A stretch of DNA of 64,000 nt from Watersipora subatra (lineage: Eukaryota > Bryozoa > Gymnolaemata > Cheilostomatida > Watersiporidae), in NCBI RefSeq assembly GCF_963576615.1, contig NC_088714.1:51333723-51397722 (forward strand), written 5' to 3'. Position 1 is the stretch's first letter, and every line of letters begins with the position of its first letter. This document shows, piece after piece, positions 37,990 through 49,898 of this stretch. Made by a program: the position numbers and the translations under genes. The notes beneath the pieces are model-generated. The model had not been told where the DNA came from, ran no database searches, and worked only from the letters and a program-made list of their open reading frames with translations.

Positions 37990-40560
37990 ACTCTGGGTTG
38001 CTTTTTAAATTCGTTTAATCCAAATCGTCTACATATTTTACAAAAAAAATATAATTTGGACAGGGTTGGTAAATTTCAGCAAAACTAACTGATTGTAAGA
38101 AACAGTCTGTATGAGCTGAAACCGAAACTGGTTCAAGTATTTCTCTTTTTGAACTCAATACATTCTCTGCTTCACCTAAAACCCCTCATGTTTATAACAA
38201 ATTGTGTGCGCTTTTGTCAGCAACTGTTGTGAAAGGTTTCTGTTTTGCAATGCTGAGCATGAATGGTCCAAGCTAAGCCAATAACTAAAGGGCTCTTACC
38301 CACAATATGAAATTAAATATTACGAGCAGGGCATTAAGGTTCAATTCTAAAAATAGCCACCAGTGATGCTTCCAACCTTGGTTTGCCGGCTGAAACTGGT
38401 CATGTTTTCAGTGAACAAAGTTTCCTTGCTGCTCAGCTCAAACATGTTTGGCAAACATTAAACAGCCATTGTTTGTGCAACGACGCTCTTAAAACCACAT
38501 ACAGCCTCTGATTGCGAGAAGCTAAGTAGACTTCATTCATTCTCCTATCTTCGGAGGATCGTTCACGGGAGTACGACTGTTTTTATATGAATGGCTCAAA
38601 TTACAGAAATATCTGTTCTGCAAAACATCATTGTTAGTCGTGTCTATTCAAATGACGCTTTACAACTTTAACCCCTTCACGACTGAGCACACATGGCTCT
38701 GAAGTGACATAAATACCCAGCTATTTAGTAGCACAACTTTGGACTAGGCAAATTGCTGCAAGAAAGCTGCTATAGCTCACCTTCAAATAGTTGTAGAGTG
38801 TAAATAAATATGCACTAGAGAGCTGAGAAATCTTTCCACAAGCTGATTTATTTTGCTTGCAGTTATTGTATGAACGTCTCATAACTTGAGTTACAGTTTG
38901 ATAGATATAAACTGTTTTCCAATATGCTAAAATTGAAAACATTTTTCGATTCTACAAATATACTTTAAAATGTAGTATAAAAGCTCATTTCATCGATTCA
39001 CATCCTGTATTTGCGACAGTTTGCAGCAAAAACCAGCTTTTTACAGGCAACAGAAGGTGAGTTGTGACCTTCTATTCATCACAGACCCAGCTTAGATAAG
39101 TATAATGCTACAAATATGTAAGTTTTCAAGAAAACTTGTAATAATTTATCAAATGGGAAAATAGATAAACAAAAACAAATGACATGCACAAATATTGTTT
39201 ATAATATTTGCAAAAAAACCAAAAATAAAAGCATTTGAATAAATTTGTTTAGCATCATTTGCTTCTTGGCTTCTGGTACCACTCGTCATCTTTTTGCTAT
39301 CATTCGTTCCGCTTCTGAGCTTCACATCTTTTCCTCTCTGTCTTCTAACTTAAAATCTTCTTTTGCACCGCTGCCTCACTTGACATAAGCAACAAAATGA
39401 ATTTTTTTAAGAAAAGTGAACTTTTTTCTGTCATTTTGAATAGTTTTCACAGAAAAAGATGACAAACTTTTATAAACAAGCACTACTTTCACACGTGTGC
39501 TGAGAACAGATATTTGATACATGATAGTAGTACAGATCACATCATGTGTATTCAAGGCAATAAATAGCAGCTGTACTACAAATTTATGAATAATCAGCAT
39601 TAAATCTACCAGCACTCAGAAATTTTTCTTTTTGTATGCAAATTGCTGCCCTTCTTTCATGACAACGATCTATGAAGATGTTCATTGAGGGCAATTGTCC
39701 TTAGCGCAAGCGAAGGTACATTATTGAGCTTCTAATCAGAGAGATCGTGGAGCGTTTACATGAGAAACTAAAGTTGTAAGAGTGCCAGTTGAGCCCAGCC
39801 TGCTTTTTCGCATCAAATAAGTCGTACGTGACAAACACGTGAAGCCCTGGCAGTCTGATCTTGGAAGTCTAAAAAGGTTTTAAAAAATTCTACCTTACAG
39901 TGACTCCGTACTGTGGGCGTGGATTTTTAACCTCATGTTGTCAAGATCCGTATGAAAAGTGTTAATATAGGCTCTTATCACATACTCTTTCACAACATTG
40001 CAAAAGATTTCGAGCAATTTCCGATGATATTAAATCACAAAAGGAGTGAGTAAGTGAGCGCTGTACTGATTTCTGCTGTTATAAATATGATTGGTTGGTA
40101 AAAAAAGAAAACAGACTATCACAAATCATCATTTCGACATCTCACTACTCGGTGTTCAACAACATAAAACCTCTGCCCACAAAAGTTACGAATCTTTATG
40201 CATTTCTCTTAAAGAGCTTCATGTCTAGACCACAAAGTTGACCTGTTTTTCATCAACAACTTAGGAGGAAGTTACTATAGCTGGCACTAGTAAGAATAAA
40301 AAAATATTGCTAGAATGTTTTATACAGGCGGATCAATCACGAAGCCTTACACAATCAAAACAACACTGGTCAATGATGGCTGAATCACTCATCTATCATA
40401 TTAGCTGTTGGCGTATCAATTTCATCACAGGATATCTTCGAGGTGAAATCGTCTGTGACCAAAGCGTGTTATCTACGCAATTCATTTTTGATTGATGAAC
40501 TTTGACTTTGGCTACTTTTACAGATGTTTAGTTCACATTAGAGTGGTTAGGCCTAGTGAA
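37990..40560. other. Non-coding stretch, one dispersed repeat, no supported gene
   Basis: Contains dispersed family 2 at 38370-38560. Minus frames at 38721-38942 and 39376-39615 have no recognisable domain and no splice or start context that would support a gene. Confidence 0.45.
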
Positions 40561-40579
40561 TGTTGTGTAGTGTACTTAC

Positions 40580-41265
40580 AATCACTATGTTTCCATGATG
40601 CGCAGTGCTTCGATGCAGCCGCCTCCGAAGTCAAGGGGATTGTACGTTTGCATGCTGCGCAGTGGTTTTCAGCAAATTAGCCAGAGAAGAGAAATTGTAT
40701 AAATCGAATCGCTGGACAGATACATAGAATCGATCATGGATACCGAACGTCAAAAACAGTCTTTTTATGCTTTTGTCATCATTATACTTTTATTTACAAT
40801 ACACATTCACAATGTTTTACAAACCTTAACACAATTTCCAAAAATAATATATTTTTAATAAATATTTATTCAAGTAATAGATTATTTAAATGTTGCATTA
40901 GGACTTGCCACCTACGGTATTTTCCGAAAAGTGGTGGTATCGATAACAAAGTCCAGGAAAGTAATCACCTCATCATCCTCGTAGGAGCAGACCATAATTA
41001 AATTTAAGTAAAAAAATATCGGAAGAATAGCAAAGACAAGATAAGAAGGATAACTTTTGTACTAGTTTATGGCGCTCGATGAATCTGTTTCCACCGCATG
41101 AGAGCTATGCACCACCACTGCGCAATTGCTGTTTCCTTGCTGCGAATTTGCACTGGCTTCGCACTGATCAGTGCGCAGTGATTTCAGTGCGAAGATGCCG
41201 TTTCCATGATTCGGAGAGAGCGCAACTCCGCAGTACTGCGCATCATGGAAACATAGTGAATGAGT
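40580..41265. mobile_element. MITE with CACTATGTTTCCATGATGCG ends
   Basis: The left end CACTATGTTTCCATGATGCG is inverted at the right end (CGCATCATGGAAACATAGTG). The interior repeats GCGCAGTG motifs in both directions. A looser relative may lie at 60864-61780. No transposase frame. Confidence 0.7.
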
Positions 41266-41269
41266 ATCA

Positions 41270-43500
41270 AACATATCAGCAACCAATGAGAGCAGTTCAT
41301 GAGTAAGGCGATCACGCAGTCTCATATCACCTAGCATTGGTCAGTTAGTGAGTTATTCTTGAATGATCCGTTCAGTATTCTACTGCGTGGTTCAGAAAAG
41401 TCTTATCTTTTACCTGATAAACTTAAGACTAGTTTGTTGACTGAATTCAAATTATTATTTACAAAAATTGAAAAAAAAGACTAGAAACTATAAAGGAATG
41501 GCCACACGTGCCGAAAAGTTCAGAAGTTATGGCCAAAATCCCAAAATAATCGACAAGCACTAAAATATTTGTTCGAAACTCACAGAATTTCAAAGCTGTG
41601 CATGCACTCCAAAATTTTTGATAAAACACTTTTAACTCACTGAACAAGTTATTGGCGAGAGCAATTTTAGCAGCTTTCATGATTTGTTTAGTCTGAGACA
41701 CATATAACGGGACGCAAGAAAAATACCAACGCATTCAACATAGTAACACGATGCAATTAATTAGATTGCGCTAAAGATAGCACATTTTCTTATTCAGTCA
41801 CATTGTATTTACTATGTTGAATTGCATTAGTATTTTTTGACGTGTCAGTGTCTATTTCTCAAACGAAACAAATTGCGAAAGATGCTAAAATATTTGCACA
41901 TCTTTGACGATTGTGTGAGTTTCTGATGAGTATTTACATGCTTTTCATATAGTTTACGCTTTAACCGTTATCTTAACAGACATTCAGATTTTGACACAAA
42001 GGTCTGTTCTTAATATAGTTTTTTCAGAAATTTGAAGCAGCTGTCTTATTTGTAACTTGACTCATATTCTTGGTTTCAAAGCAGTGAATGATGTCAACCC
42101 TTTACCAACTGTTCTCTATTAACAGCTTTAAAGTCACCAGATTGCAAAGTACATGCATCTGTTCAATTCTCTTCAATCATCCTGTCTGGGAGAAGTGGCC
42201 TAGTGATCTAAAGTGCCTAACAGGTAAACAGGAAGTTGATGTTGAATTTCCAGAAGAGTAGTGACAAGAACGAAATTCAATCTGAGTTTGCTCTGTGTAA
42301 CTGGACATGTTTTTAGCCATCGAGGTCTTCTTGCCAATGGGTTCCTAATGTTCCAGACAAGGCCCCAGAGACATTTTTTGTGCAACAACGTTCTTAAAGA
42401 CAAGTACATCCTCTGTTCCTAACTCGTAAAGTGACCTCCATACTTGATGTTGTAGAGGTTAAACACATTTCAAGTTTTTGAAGGGTGTTTGGTGAATTCC
42501 AATATGCTAAGTGTTTTAAAGAATTTGCTCATTCCCAATCAATTTATGATGTTTATTTTGGAAAATAATAGGAAAACATCAGAAAAAAGAAAAAAAATAA
42601 AATAAAAAGAAAATATCAAGGTTTGCACTCTGTTAATTTCTAAGGAATTAAATAACGTAATCAGCTATTAAAATATTAAAAATCATTTTAATTTTTAGAG
42701 CCATGGATCGCAAATATGCATTTACATGTACATTAAACAAAATTGTCGAATAATATTTTATCAATGCCTAAGTTTACATGCAAAAAGCAAGTTTGCTGAG
42801 TTTTTCACGTTGTCTGATTGAGTAATTTTTATTGATAGATATGTTGAGGCAGCAGCCACTGCTCCAACATGTGTAACTTTTGGCTTTCTATCAACTTTGC
42901 TTAGCAATAAACTTCTTGCAAAAGTTTAAGATCGAAATTAATTAAAGCGGTTAGTTTACGAGTAGTTTCTAACTCAAGGCTCTTTCGTAATCCAAATTTA
43001 TAGGTTCTGGAGGCAACAACTATTGTCTTTTACAAAATAGAACAAAATAAACATATGATAATTGAGCTTGTTTTCTGCAGCAAAAAAGGAACAAAAAGCA
43101 CAATTCGTAGCTCAAAACCATTTTTGTTGCAAAATGAACATTTTGTCACGCTGTCAACAGTCTTATTGCAGTTGAAATGACTTACCCAACAGGATGAAAT
43201 TATTAGGGGAGTTAAATTTCGCGAGAATTGTATTTTCATGCATATTCGCGGACTAAATTATTCACGGATGAACACATTCGCGAATAAGTTAATCCATGAA
43301 AGCAGCTAGCAATAGAGTAAAACCTTCACATGCGTATACCACGCGTTTAGGTTTCTATTTAGCTAGGAAATTTTTGTCGGTCATGCTAAGCTAAAAATTT
43401 TTGACTGAATCCAGAAGTTTTCATGATTATTGATCAATTTGGAGGCCTTTGGTGAACCAACAACTTTTGGTAGGTTATGAGTTTTTTCAACGTAAAGAAC
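41270..43500. other. Non-coding stretch, no supported gene
   Basis: Holds a dispersed family 2 copy at 42275-42460 and a short stretch with ATTCGCGGACTAAATTATTC-type motifs at 43205-43300 that resembles a MITE end. Minus frames at 41459, 42200 and 43030 are unsupported. Confidence 0.45.
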
Positions 43501-43507
43501 TCCAGGA

Positions 43508-43540
43508 GAGATTTATATATATATATATATATATAAAATT

Positions 43541-43580
<40 letters not shown>

Positions 43581-43625
43581 ATATAATCAAAGTATATATT
43601 ATTATATAAATGTAATATGTATATA
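43508..43625. repeat. (AT)n microsatellite
   Basis: Two TA tracts separated by AAATTTTC; low-complexity, non-coding. Confidence 0.9.
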
Positions 43626-43964
43626 ATAGTAAGCTAATCGTACACTGTATAGAATGATATCTTTATCTTTATTGTTATACTAATACTAGCAACTTAGGGT
43701 CATGTTTTTGAGGTGAAACCACAAGTATTTACAGTTAAAAAATTTTATTTCATAGCGTAAAAAGGTTGAGCAAAATGTTTGATTTAATAAAACAGAATTG
43801 CGCAATACTAGAAAAAGTTATAAATGCCTTATAATACATAAAATATATTCACCAGAAACAATAGTGGTATGTCATCCTTTCTCCGAATAACTTCATTCTG
43901 GTAAAAGTATTTATTAAAGCATAAAAGTGAATATGCATAATAATATGAATAACTGTGACAAATT

Positions 43965-46077
43965 TTAATACAAACCAGATAAATTTACTGCTACGACAAT
44001 GATGATGAGAGTGATGCCAATGATTGTGCTTGCAATGTTGAGTTTGTACGCAAAGTTGCTGTAGCCCCAGGCTTTCTCAAGGTTTCCTGCAAATGAAAAG
44101 TGTTTTTGTCAAAGAAACTAGAGGGTTTTAGCAATATTCACAATATTGTCAAGTGAAACGCGAAAAATGATCTCTACCTTAATTTTAACTAAATGATGCA
44201 AAAGCAATCATCGTAGATTTACACTCGCTATTGGGCAGCTATTGCTTCTTTCTTTAGGTACCGCGTCTTCTGATGACAGGCAATCACGCTACTTCCTACT
44301 AACCATGACTTTCTGTATAAAAACGATACTTCCATCTTTATATTTATCTCTATCGTCTGCGGTCATTGGCTTGCCGAAGAGCACTACCACCCTTTGTTCG
44401 GTCTTGTTTTTTAGTCTTGCAGAGTTACTAGTCACCCTCCTCATGAACGCTGGAGCGCAAATGTAAAAACCATTTTAGTCGCTAGCGATCCAACCAAATT
44501 TAGCACGGGAGCAATTGAGGTTGGGCACCCTTCCCAGTACCACCATTGGTCTTTGTGTGACTCAAACCAATGGCCTATTGATCATAAGCTAGCATCCTAA
44601 CCACTGAACCACGGCTGCTCAGTAAGCTAGTACTTACCGCTCTACTAATCACTTGAGCTAGATAATTCTAGAGAATGATAACAGTTGAACAAATATATTA
44701 AAAACAAGAAAACATGCTTTTGCTAAACAGAAGCTTTGGGAACTTAAGTTAAAGAACAACATTTGCAATGCATAAAGTCATTTCAAATGCTTTGGGCAAA
44801 TGTCTTTAGGCATTTGCCAAAAGCATTTGCTAATTGCAATTGCAATGGAATTTGCAAATGCATTGCAATTGCAAATGCATTGCAGTTGCTAAAGGCATTT
44901 GTAATGCCTAAAGGCATTATTATGGGCAAGTTCATAGAGTTACTGCTCTTTAGTCAGATGAGAAAAAATGTCTTTCCTGTTGTAGAGAAAACAGTAATTG
45001 TGCAGGTTTAAATTTAACAAAGTCTCCGTACTTTACTTTATGCAAAAAAAGAATGACTACATTGGCCCATATTTTAAATATTTTGGCATGAATTATTGAT
45101 TATTGATGGTATAAGAATTCGTGCATTTCTGATAACACAGGTATTCATTAATTGTTTTAACAAACATTACATAATTAGTACATAAAAAGATTGCGTGAAA
45201 GATTATTTTGTACCTACCACGAGTGCTCTCTTTTATGGCCAAAGCTGACATGATGATTGCAGCCAAGCCTAGAAACCAACAGCAGCACACGCAATTGACA
45301 ATTGACCAGGCCAAGTGAGGGTCAGGCTCCTCCGTTGTTATTGGAGCTCGGCTGGCTACTTTGGGAGCTGAATAATCGGTAGACTCGGGGCCATTGTAGA
45401 GCATTGTTTGTACCTCAGAGTATATAACTTGTTGCTCTGCTGGGTGAAATGTTGTTGGTTGTCTTGGATAAATATTATGTTGACTTCTAGTATGTTGATT
45501 TTGCTGTGCGCTGTATTGGGAAGCTTGTTGTCCAAGATATGGAGACGGTTGTTGGCCGGGGTGTAGAGGCGTTTGTTGGCCAGGGTATGGAGATGCTTGT
45601 TGTCTAGGGTTTGGAGATGCATATTGTGTAGGGTATGGTGATGCATGTTGTCCAGGATGTGAAGAAGTCTGGTGTCCACTATTGGAAGATGTACATGGAT
45701 CATACTTTTTTGACTGTTCATAATTTGGAGGTGTAGCATCCTTATTGAGAACTTCAAATGAAATATATAGGCATTGTGCATTACTAATGAAAGCACTAAA
45801 AAGCCACAATTGCAATACAACAAGCCTTTAAGTACCTAAATTAAGTAACACCTGACTTATTGAAATAATGGTATTAATTTACATTCCGTTAACGCAACGC
45901 ATTACAGCTTATTCTAAAATTCATTGAAAACAGTTTTAGTAAAACTGCATCAACATAAAGTAATTACGCTTAAAGACTACTAGTAATCTAACTGGAAGAG
46001 TTCCCATGTTTACATTGATGTAGATAATACCTACTTTTGCCTCTATCAGCCTGATTGTTAGCACCCCTGTCCGCCAT
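43965..46077 (-). CDS. Dispanin D: CD225-domain, proline/glutamine-rich membrane protein
   Basis: Exons 46077-46035, 45751-45218 and 44086-43965; lengths 43+534+122 give 232 codons plus stop. Exon 1 encodes MADRGANNQADRGK and uses a GTAGGT donor. Exon 2 starts at a TTTGAAG acceptor and encodes a Pro/Gln tail with YPGQQ and YPTQY repeats, then LAWSIVNCVCCCW in helix 1. Exon 3 encodes NLEKAWGY and helix 2, ending in SGLY. This copy is more diverged from A-C, lacks the 30-bp repeat, MITE and satellite, and looks like the least disturbed member. The membrane role is inferred from the family; expected topology is a cytosolic tail, one re-entrant or spanning helix, a Cys-rich loop and one spanning helix. 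The exon 1 donor choice is the least certain part. Confidence 0.85.
44470..44625 (-). mobile_element. tRNA-derived SINE (third type)
   Basis: On the minus strand, GAGCAGCCGTGGTTCAGTGG, then GGTTAGGATGCTAGC and TGGTTTGAGTCAC give a tRNA-like head with A and B boxes. It lies in intron 2 of dispanin D, next to exon 3. Confidence 0.65.
44760..44925. repeat. GCAATTGCAAATGC-rich simple repeat
   Basis: Interspersed direct and inverted copies of GCATTTGC, GCAATTGC and AAAGGCATT. Self-complementary; the small plus frame through it is not convincing as a gene. Confidence 0.8.
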
Positions 46078-46089
46078 TATTCCACTGTT

Positions 46090-47600
46090 ATCTTATCAAT
46101 AGTAGGTCAAGCCAACAACTGGCAGAAGTCCTCCTAGTATACAGTATAGGCAGTTTTTGTTTACGCGAATACAAACTATAAGCTCCGCCCAGCCAGACAA
46201 AATGATTCAGAACATCCTAGCACATTTACTGAAAGAAAATGAAAACAGTAAATAGTTTATAGAGGCACATATGGACCCACTTGCTGCAATTCTTTGTCGA
46301 TGCAAAACAATGTTAATCCTGTTACCTACCGTAATTAAAAGATAAGTATATTCAAACTCAGACATAGAGAAACTTGTACATTTTGAAATTTTCTTCGTGT
46401 AGTTTGGATCAAGTGTTTTTAGTAAAACGTACTGTATGTTCCATAGCCCAAAACTTCATAATTTTCTTCAACAGATATGTATAGCATTACGGTAAAATTA
46501 TTAGACTACATAAAGAACTATGTATATAACTAAATGTGAAAACGTAAATTAATAAGAAAGAACAGAGCCAAAAACGTATCAGCAAGTATGAAAAGAGTTT
46601 TCATTGTCATAATGCATTTATAGGCAAACAAACAAATGTGTAAATTTAGCTACACAGGGAATGGAGGATGAACACTCTATTGGTTTAGATGGCAATAGAG
46701 ACAACACACCAGCCTATTTTAGATTAGCATTAGCAACAGCATAAACTTTAAATTAGCATAAATCGTTTATTGTTGTGCTTTACATTAAATATTTTCTGCA
46801 TTTCATCTTTAATTGTCACATTCCTCTCTCATTTGACTTATTGTAACTGACTTTTTTGCTTCCCGTTCACTTACTTCTTGCCAATAACTAACAGACATCT
46901 TTTAGAAATTGTGGGAGATTTGACCCAAGGTCAAAATTTCTCATCTTCTATAACCTACTGTTTTAGTTATACAAACAGTACTGCCTTCTTCGGTGTTAGA
47001 CCCATAGACATATTAGCTATACATATAGTTAATAGGTATATGGTTAGACCACTACTAACACTCAATTAGTCTTTTAGGGGTCTATGATTTTCAAACTGTA
47101 AAAACATAATATAAAACACTTCAAAATATCATTAAAACCAACTTATGTAAAGTAGAACTGCATTATTATTGCCAAAGAATACAGTGTTCAGAGAATCTTC
47201 TGATGTTTTATGTTGGATATTGTCTCAAATGTAGGGTGTGATGTCATTCACCAAAACATTCTTACATTTAGGTGATCGTAAGTCAAAACGTTTGGGGTTT
47301 AGGTTAGGTGTGACATTTATGCTGGCATAAACATGGCTCTATGAAAATAAACTTCATTGTATAAAATCACAACAGAGTCTTCAGAAAGGAGTTTAAGCTT
47401 GTTATGTTTTACATAATTCGATGTTGCTTGTTTATACAAGAAAACAAGTTTATAACTGTTCTTATTACGAGCCACAAAGATAAAAACAACACGTATGCAC
47501 ACGTGGCTCTAGGCTAGACAGCTTATATTTAGAAGTACAAAAAAAATTGTTTATATTTACTGTATTTACTTTATTGTACAAAAAAGATTATTTGCTGTGA
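46090..47600. other. Non-coding stretch upstream of dispanin D, no supported gene
   Basis: The promoter of dispanin D would lie at its left edge. No repeat or RNA gene was recognised and the short frames are unsupported. Confidence 0.45.
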
Positions 47601-47602
47601 AT

Positions 47603-47836
47603 TGTTATGGCAGATCACCTTGACCAGAGCCGTAGCAATCGACCTCCTGGCCTCCACATTCCCAGGGCTGGGCCTTCCGGACACAGGAGAAGGCTTACTG
47701 TTGAGGACACCCGGAAAACTGAGAAGACCGTAATAGAAGAACCGAACACGGAACCAAGAAAACGGGGCGGAGCCTAACAAAAATGATATAAAAGGAACAG
47801 GAAATGATCGTTTGAGCAGAGTTATATGCATACACT
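47603..47836 (+). mobile_element. Solo LTR, left part, interrupted by the Maverick element
   Basis: Starts TGTTATGG after GAAT (47599-47602), is more GC-rich than its surroundings, and carries TATAAAA at 47787-47793. It continues after the Maverick at 58694 and ends CTTTACA at 58852, followed by GAAT (58853-58856). The tips TGTTA...TTACA and the 4-bp GAAT flanks fit a solo LTR of about 390 bp. No retroelement coding sequence is nearby. Confidence 0.55.
47831..47836. repeat. Target site duplication, left (TACACT)
   Basis: Identical to 58688-58693. The six-base length is diagnostic for Polinton-type integration. Confidence 0.92.
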
Positions 47837-48313
47837 AGTAGTATGTAGAGAGCAGATCTACACACGTTTGCACTTAAAGTGAGATTTTGGGTACATTTTA
47901 GCCCGAGAACCTCGGAGAATGGTGTTGTCTGATGGAAAGTTTGGGGGGGTAGGTGTGTGAGTGTTGGGAGCTAAGGTTATGAAGTTTGAGAGGAATTGTG
48001 GGAAGGATGCGGTGCTGGTCGAGAGGAATTGTGGGAAGGATGAGGTGAAGAGGGCGATGGTTTCGGGTTTCGATGCGATGGGTTTGGGGTTCGGGTGTCG
48101 ACGAGTTGAGCGATCGATCGTCGAATGGTTGGGGTTGGGTTGGCGACCGGTGGGGTGAACGGTGTTATGTCGTTTCGGTTGAATGAACACTGATGTTGGA
48201 CGAGTTCGGGCGTGTCTATTCGTGGAATCGATTAAGTCTCCCTTCGTTATAAAACTCTTTAAAGATGAGTAATAAGAAAGGGGAAAGTCGAATGATTTAT
48301 TCATTATGAAAAA
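47837..48313. repeat. Left terminal inverted repeat of the Maverick element
   Basis: 477 bp, complementary to 58211-58687 with no indel and two differences that I could find (near 48186-48190 and 48231). Much richer in G (C on the other strand) than the coding part, with a direct repeat of GAGAGGAATTGTGGGAAGGA inside. A frame of 148 codons (48304-47858, minus) crosses it; it is mirrored at the other end and I treat it as unproven. The first gene starts 40 bp inside, so the promoter probably lies here. Confidence 0.95.
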
Positions 48314-48352
48314 TTTTGTTCAACTAGAAGGAATATAAAAATATATAAAATT

Positions 48353-48691
48353 ATGGAAACTATTCATAAGGATAATTCTAAAGTTTACAATTCTTGTGAA
48401 GAAGAAAAAGATAATACAGATGGATTAGTTGAAGATGCTGTATTATTACATAAACATTTTGATAACATCACTAAATCTACATCAAAACCGCTTCGACAAA
48501 GTTTGCTTCAATTTTTTGGACCGGTTTTAATATTACTTGCAATAACTGTAGCTTCATCTTTGATTGAATATTTTTTTATTCGGATTACAGGAGAAAAGAT
48601 GAATGCTACTGTGAACTATGTAGAAGTATTTTTTCAAAATCTTATGAATAATGAAAGTGTGATTTTTGAAAACATCTCCTCATCATTATAA
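48353..48691 (+). CDS. Small single-helix membrane protein (unknown)
   Basis: 112 residues. A charged N-terminal half (acidic patch around 16-28) is followed by one hydrophobic helix at about 52-75 and a short C-terminal part with potential N-glycosylation sites (NATV at 84, NISS at 107). No signal peptide, so probably a type II or tail-type anchor. It is the first gene after the left inverted repeat, 42 bp upstream of the ATPase. I do not recognise the family. A role in membranes during particle entry or exit is possible but only inferred from position. Confidence 0.7.
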   Translation: METIHKDNSKVYNSCEEEKDNTDGLVEDAVLLHKHFDNITKSTSKPLRQSLLQFFGPVLILLAITVASSLIEYFFIRITGEKMNATVNYVEVFFQNLMNNESVIFENISSSL

Positions 48692-48732
48692 TTAGTTGAA
48701 ATGAAAACTTCAATGTTAGTAATTATCAAAAC

Positions 48733-49383
48733 ATGGAGAAAGACGGACTACAATCAATTGATGTGAGGTTACATTCTCCTTTCACATCTATGATAACAGG
48801 ACCAACAGGATCAGGAAAAACTCAACTCGTTAAACGGTTGATTGAACAATCTCAATTAATATCTACCCCTTCTCCAATCGAAATTATATATTGCTATGGA
48901 ATATGGCAGGAAGCTTTTGAGGATATGAAAGGAGTGGAATTTCATGAAGGATTGAAAGATCCGAGTACTTTTCCCAAAGATGGAGAAAATAGATGGATGA
49001 TCATTGATGATCTAATGGAGGAATTATCATCAAATATCAAGATGGCTAACAATTTGTATACTCGAGAAAGTCACCATCTAAATATTAGTATTTTTACTAT
49101 TACACAAAACTTATTCTTTGGTAAACTTAGAACAATTTCGTTGAATAGTCACTATTTTTTTATAGGAAAAAACCCCAGGGATTCTACATCAATCACATTT
49201 TTAGGAAAACAAGTTTTTCCTGGACAAGTTAAATATTTTCAGGAATCCTACCGAGATGCAACATCTTCACCATATTCCTTCATGCGACTGGACCTCCGAC
49301 AAGAAACCGATGATACAATGAGAATTATGGGAAATTTCCCTCCTGTTGACTCTACACCTATGATTATTTATAAGCCTAATTAA
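48733..49383 (+). CDS. DNA-packaging ATPase (FtsK/HerA, A32-like)
   Basis: 216 residues. Walker A is GPTGSGKT at 23-30, Walker B is WMIIDD at 88-93, and FTITQNLF at 121-128 is the sensor-like motif typical of Polinton and adintovirus ATPases. Length fits the family. Known role: a ring ATPase that pumps the genome into the capsid. The start is the first ATG after a 41-bp gap from the previous gene, with an open frame to a TAA. All key residues are present, so nothing suggests loss of function. Confidence 0.95.
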   Translation: MEKDGLQSIDVRLHSPFTSMITGPTGSGKTQLVKRLIEQSQLISTPSPIEIIYCYGIWQEAFEDMKGVEFHEGLKDPSTFPKDGENRWMIIDDLMEELSSNIKMANNLYTRESHHLNISIFTITQNLFFGKLRTISLNSHYFFIGKNPRDSTSITFLGKQVFPGQVKYFQESYRDATSSPYSFMRLDLRQETDDTMRIMGNFPPVDSTPMIIYKPN

Positions 49384-49519
49384 GCAATCGATTTTGAATG
49401 GAATTCCATAATTAAATAAAACAAGTATATATTCCAAGTTCTCTTTAAATATTCACCATACTACTTCTGTATCTTCTTCTGAGTGATTACTATAACATCA
49501 CTAAAATTTTCACATAGAT

Positions 49520-49888
49520 ATGGCTGAAACAAAAAGAATTCAACGAAATTTACTAACTTTATTAACTCTAGTTGGTGATTCTATTTCTTCTCAACATTCA
49601 ATTATTAAAAATGCTAAAACGGATTTAATTTTAGCAATTATTGATTGTGTGAAATTACTCATTAAAAGAAAAGAACGACTAACTGCTGCTCAGTATAAAG
49701 CTTTGAATCGACAAAGTACGAACATCGCTCGACTGATTAGTCCTAAAACATCGAATTTGGAAAAGAAACAACTTTTGCAAAAAGGAGGGTTTTTATCGGC
49801 TTTACTAGGTCCGATCGCGGGTGCTATACTCCCAGGATTAGTTGAACCATTGCTCGGAGGATTGTTTAAACAACGAAAAAGAAGATAA
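49520..49888 (+). CDS. pVI-like small virion protein with hydrophobic tail
   Basis: 122 residues. The N-terminal part is helical and basic (residues 1-88). Then LLQKGGF (85-91) marks a GG site resembling the glycine-rich cleavage sites of adenain-type proteases, followed by a Gly/Ala/Leu-rich hydrophobic segment (91-115) and a basic end KQRKRR. Small proteins of this layout are common in animal Polintons/adintoviruses and have been compared with adenovirus pVI, the membrane-lytic protein. That function is inference here. The next gene is a relative of it. Confidence 0.75.
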   Translation: MAETKRIQRNLLTLLTLVGDSISSQHSIIKNAKTDLILAIIDCVKLLIKRKERLTAAQYKALNRQSTNIARLISPKTSNLEKKQLLQKGGFLSALLGPIAGAILPGLVEPLLGGLFKQRKRR

Positions 49889-49898
49889 TTAAGTTATC

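Noticed and set aside
47571..47831. 86-codon minus frame before the Maverick
   Set aside because: Falls mostly in the split LTR and has no recognisable domain.
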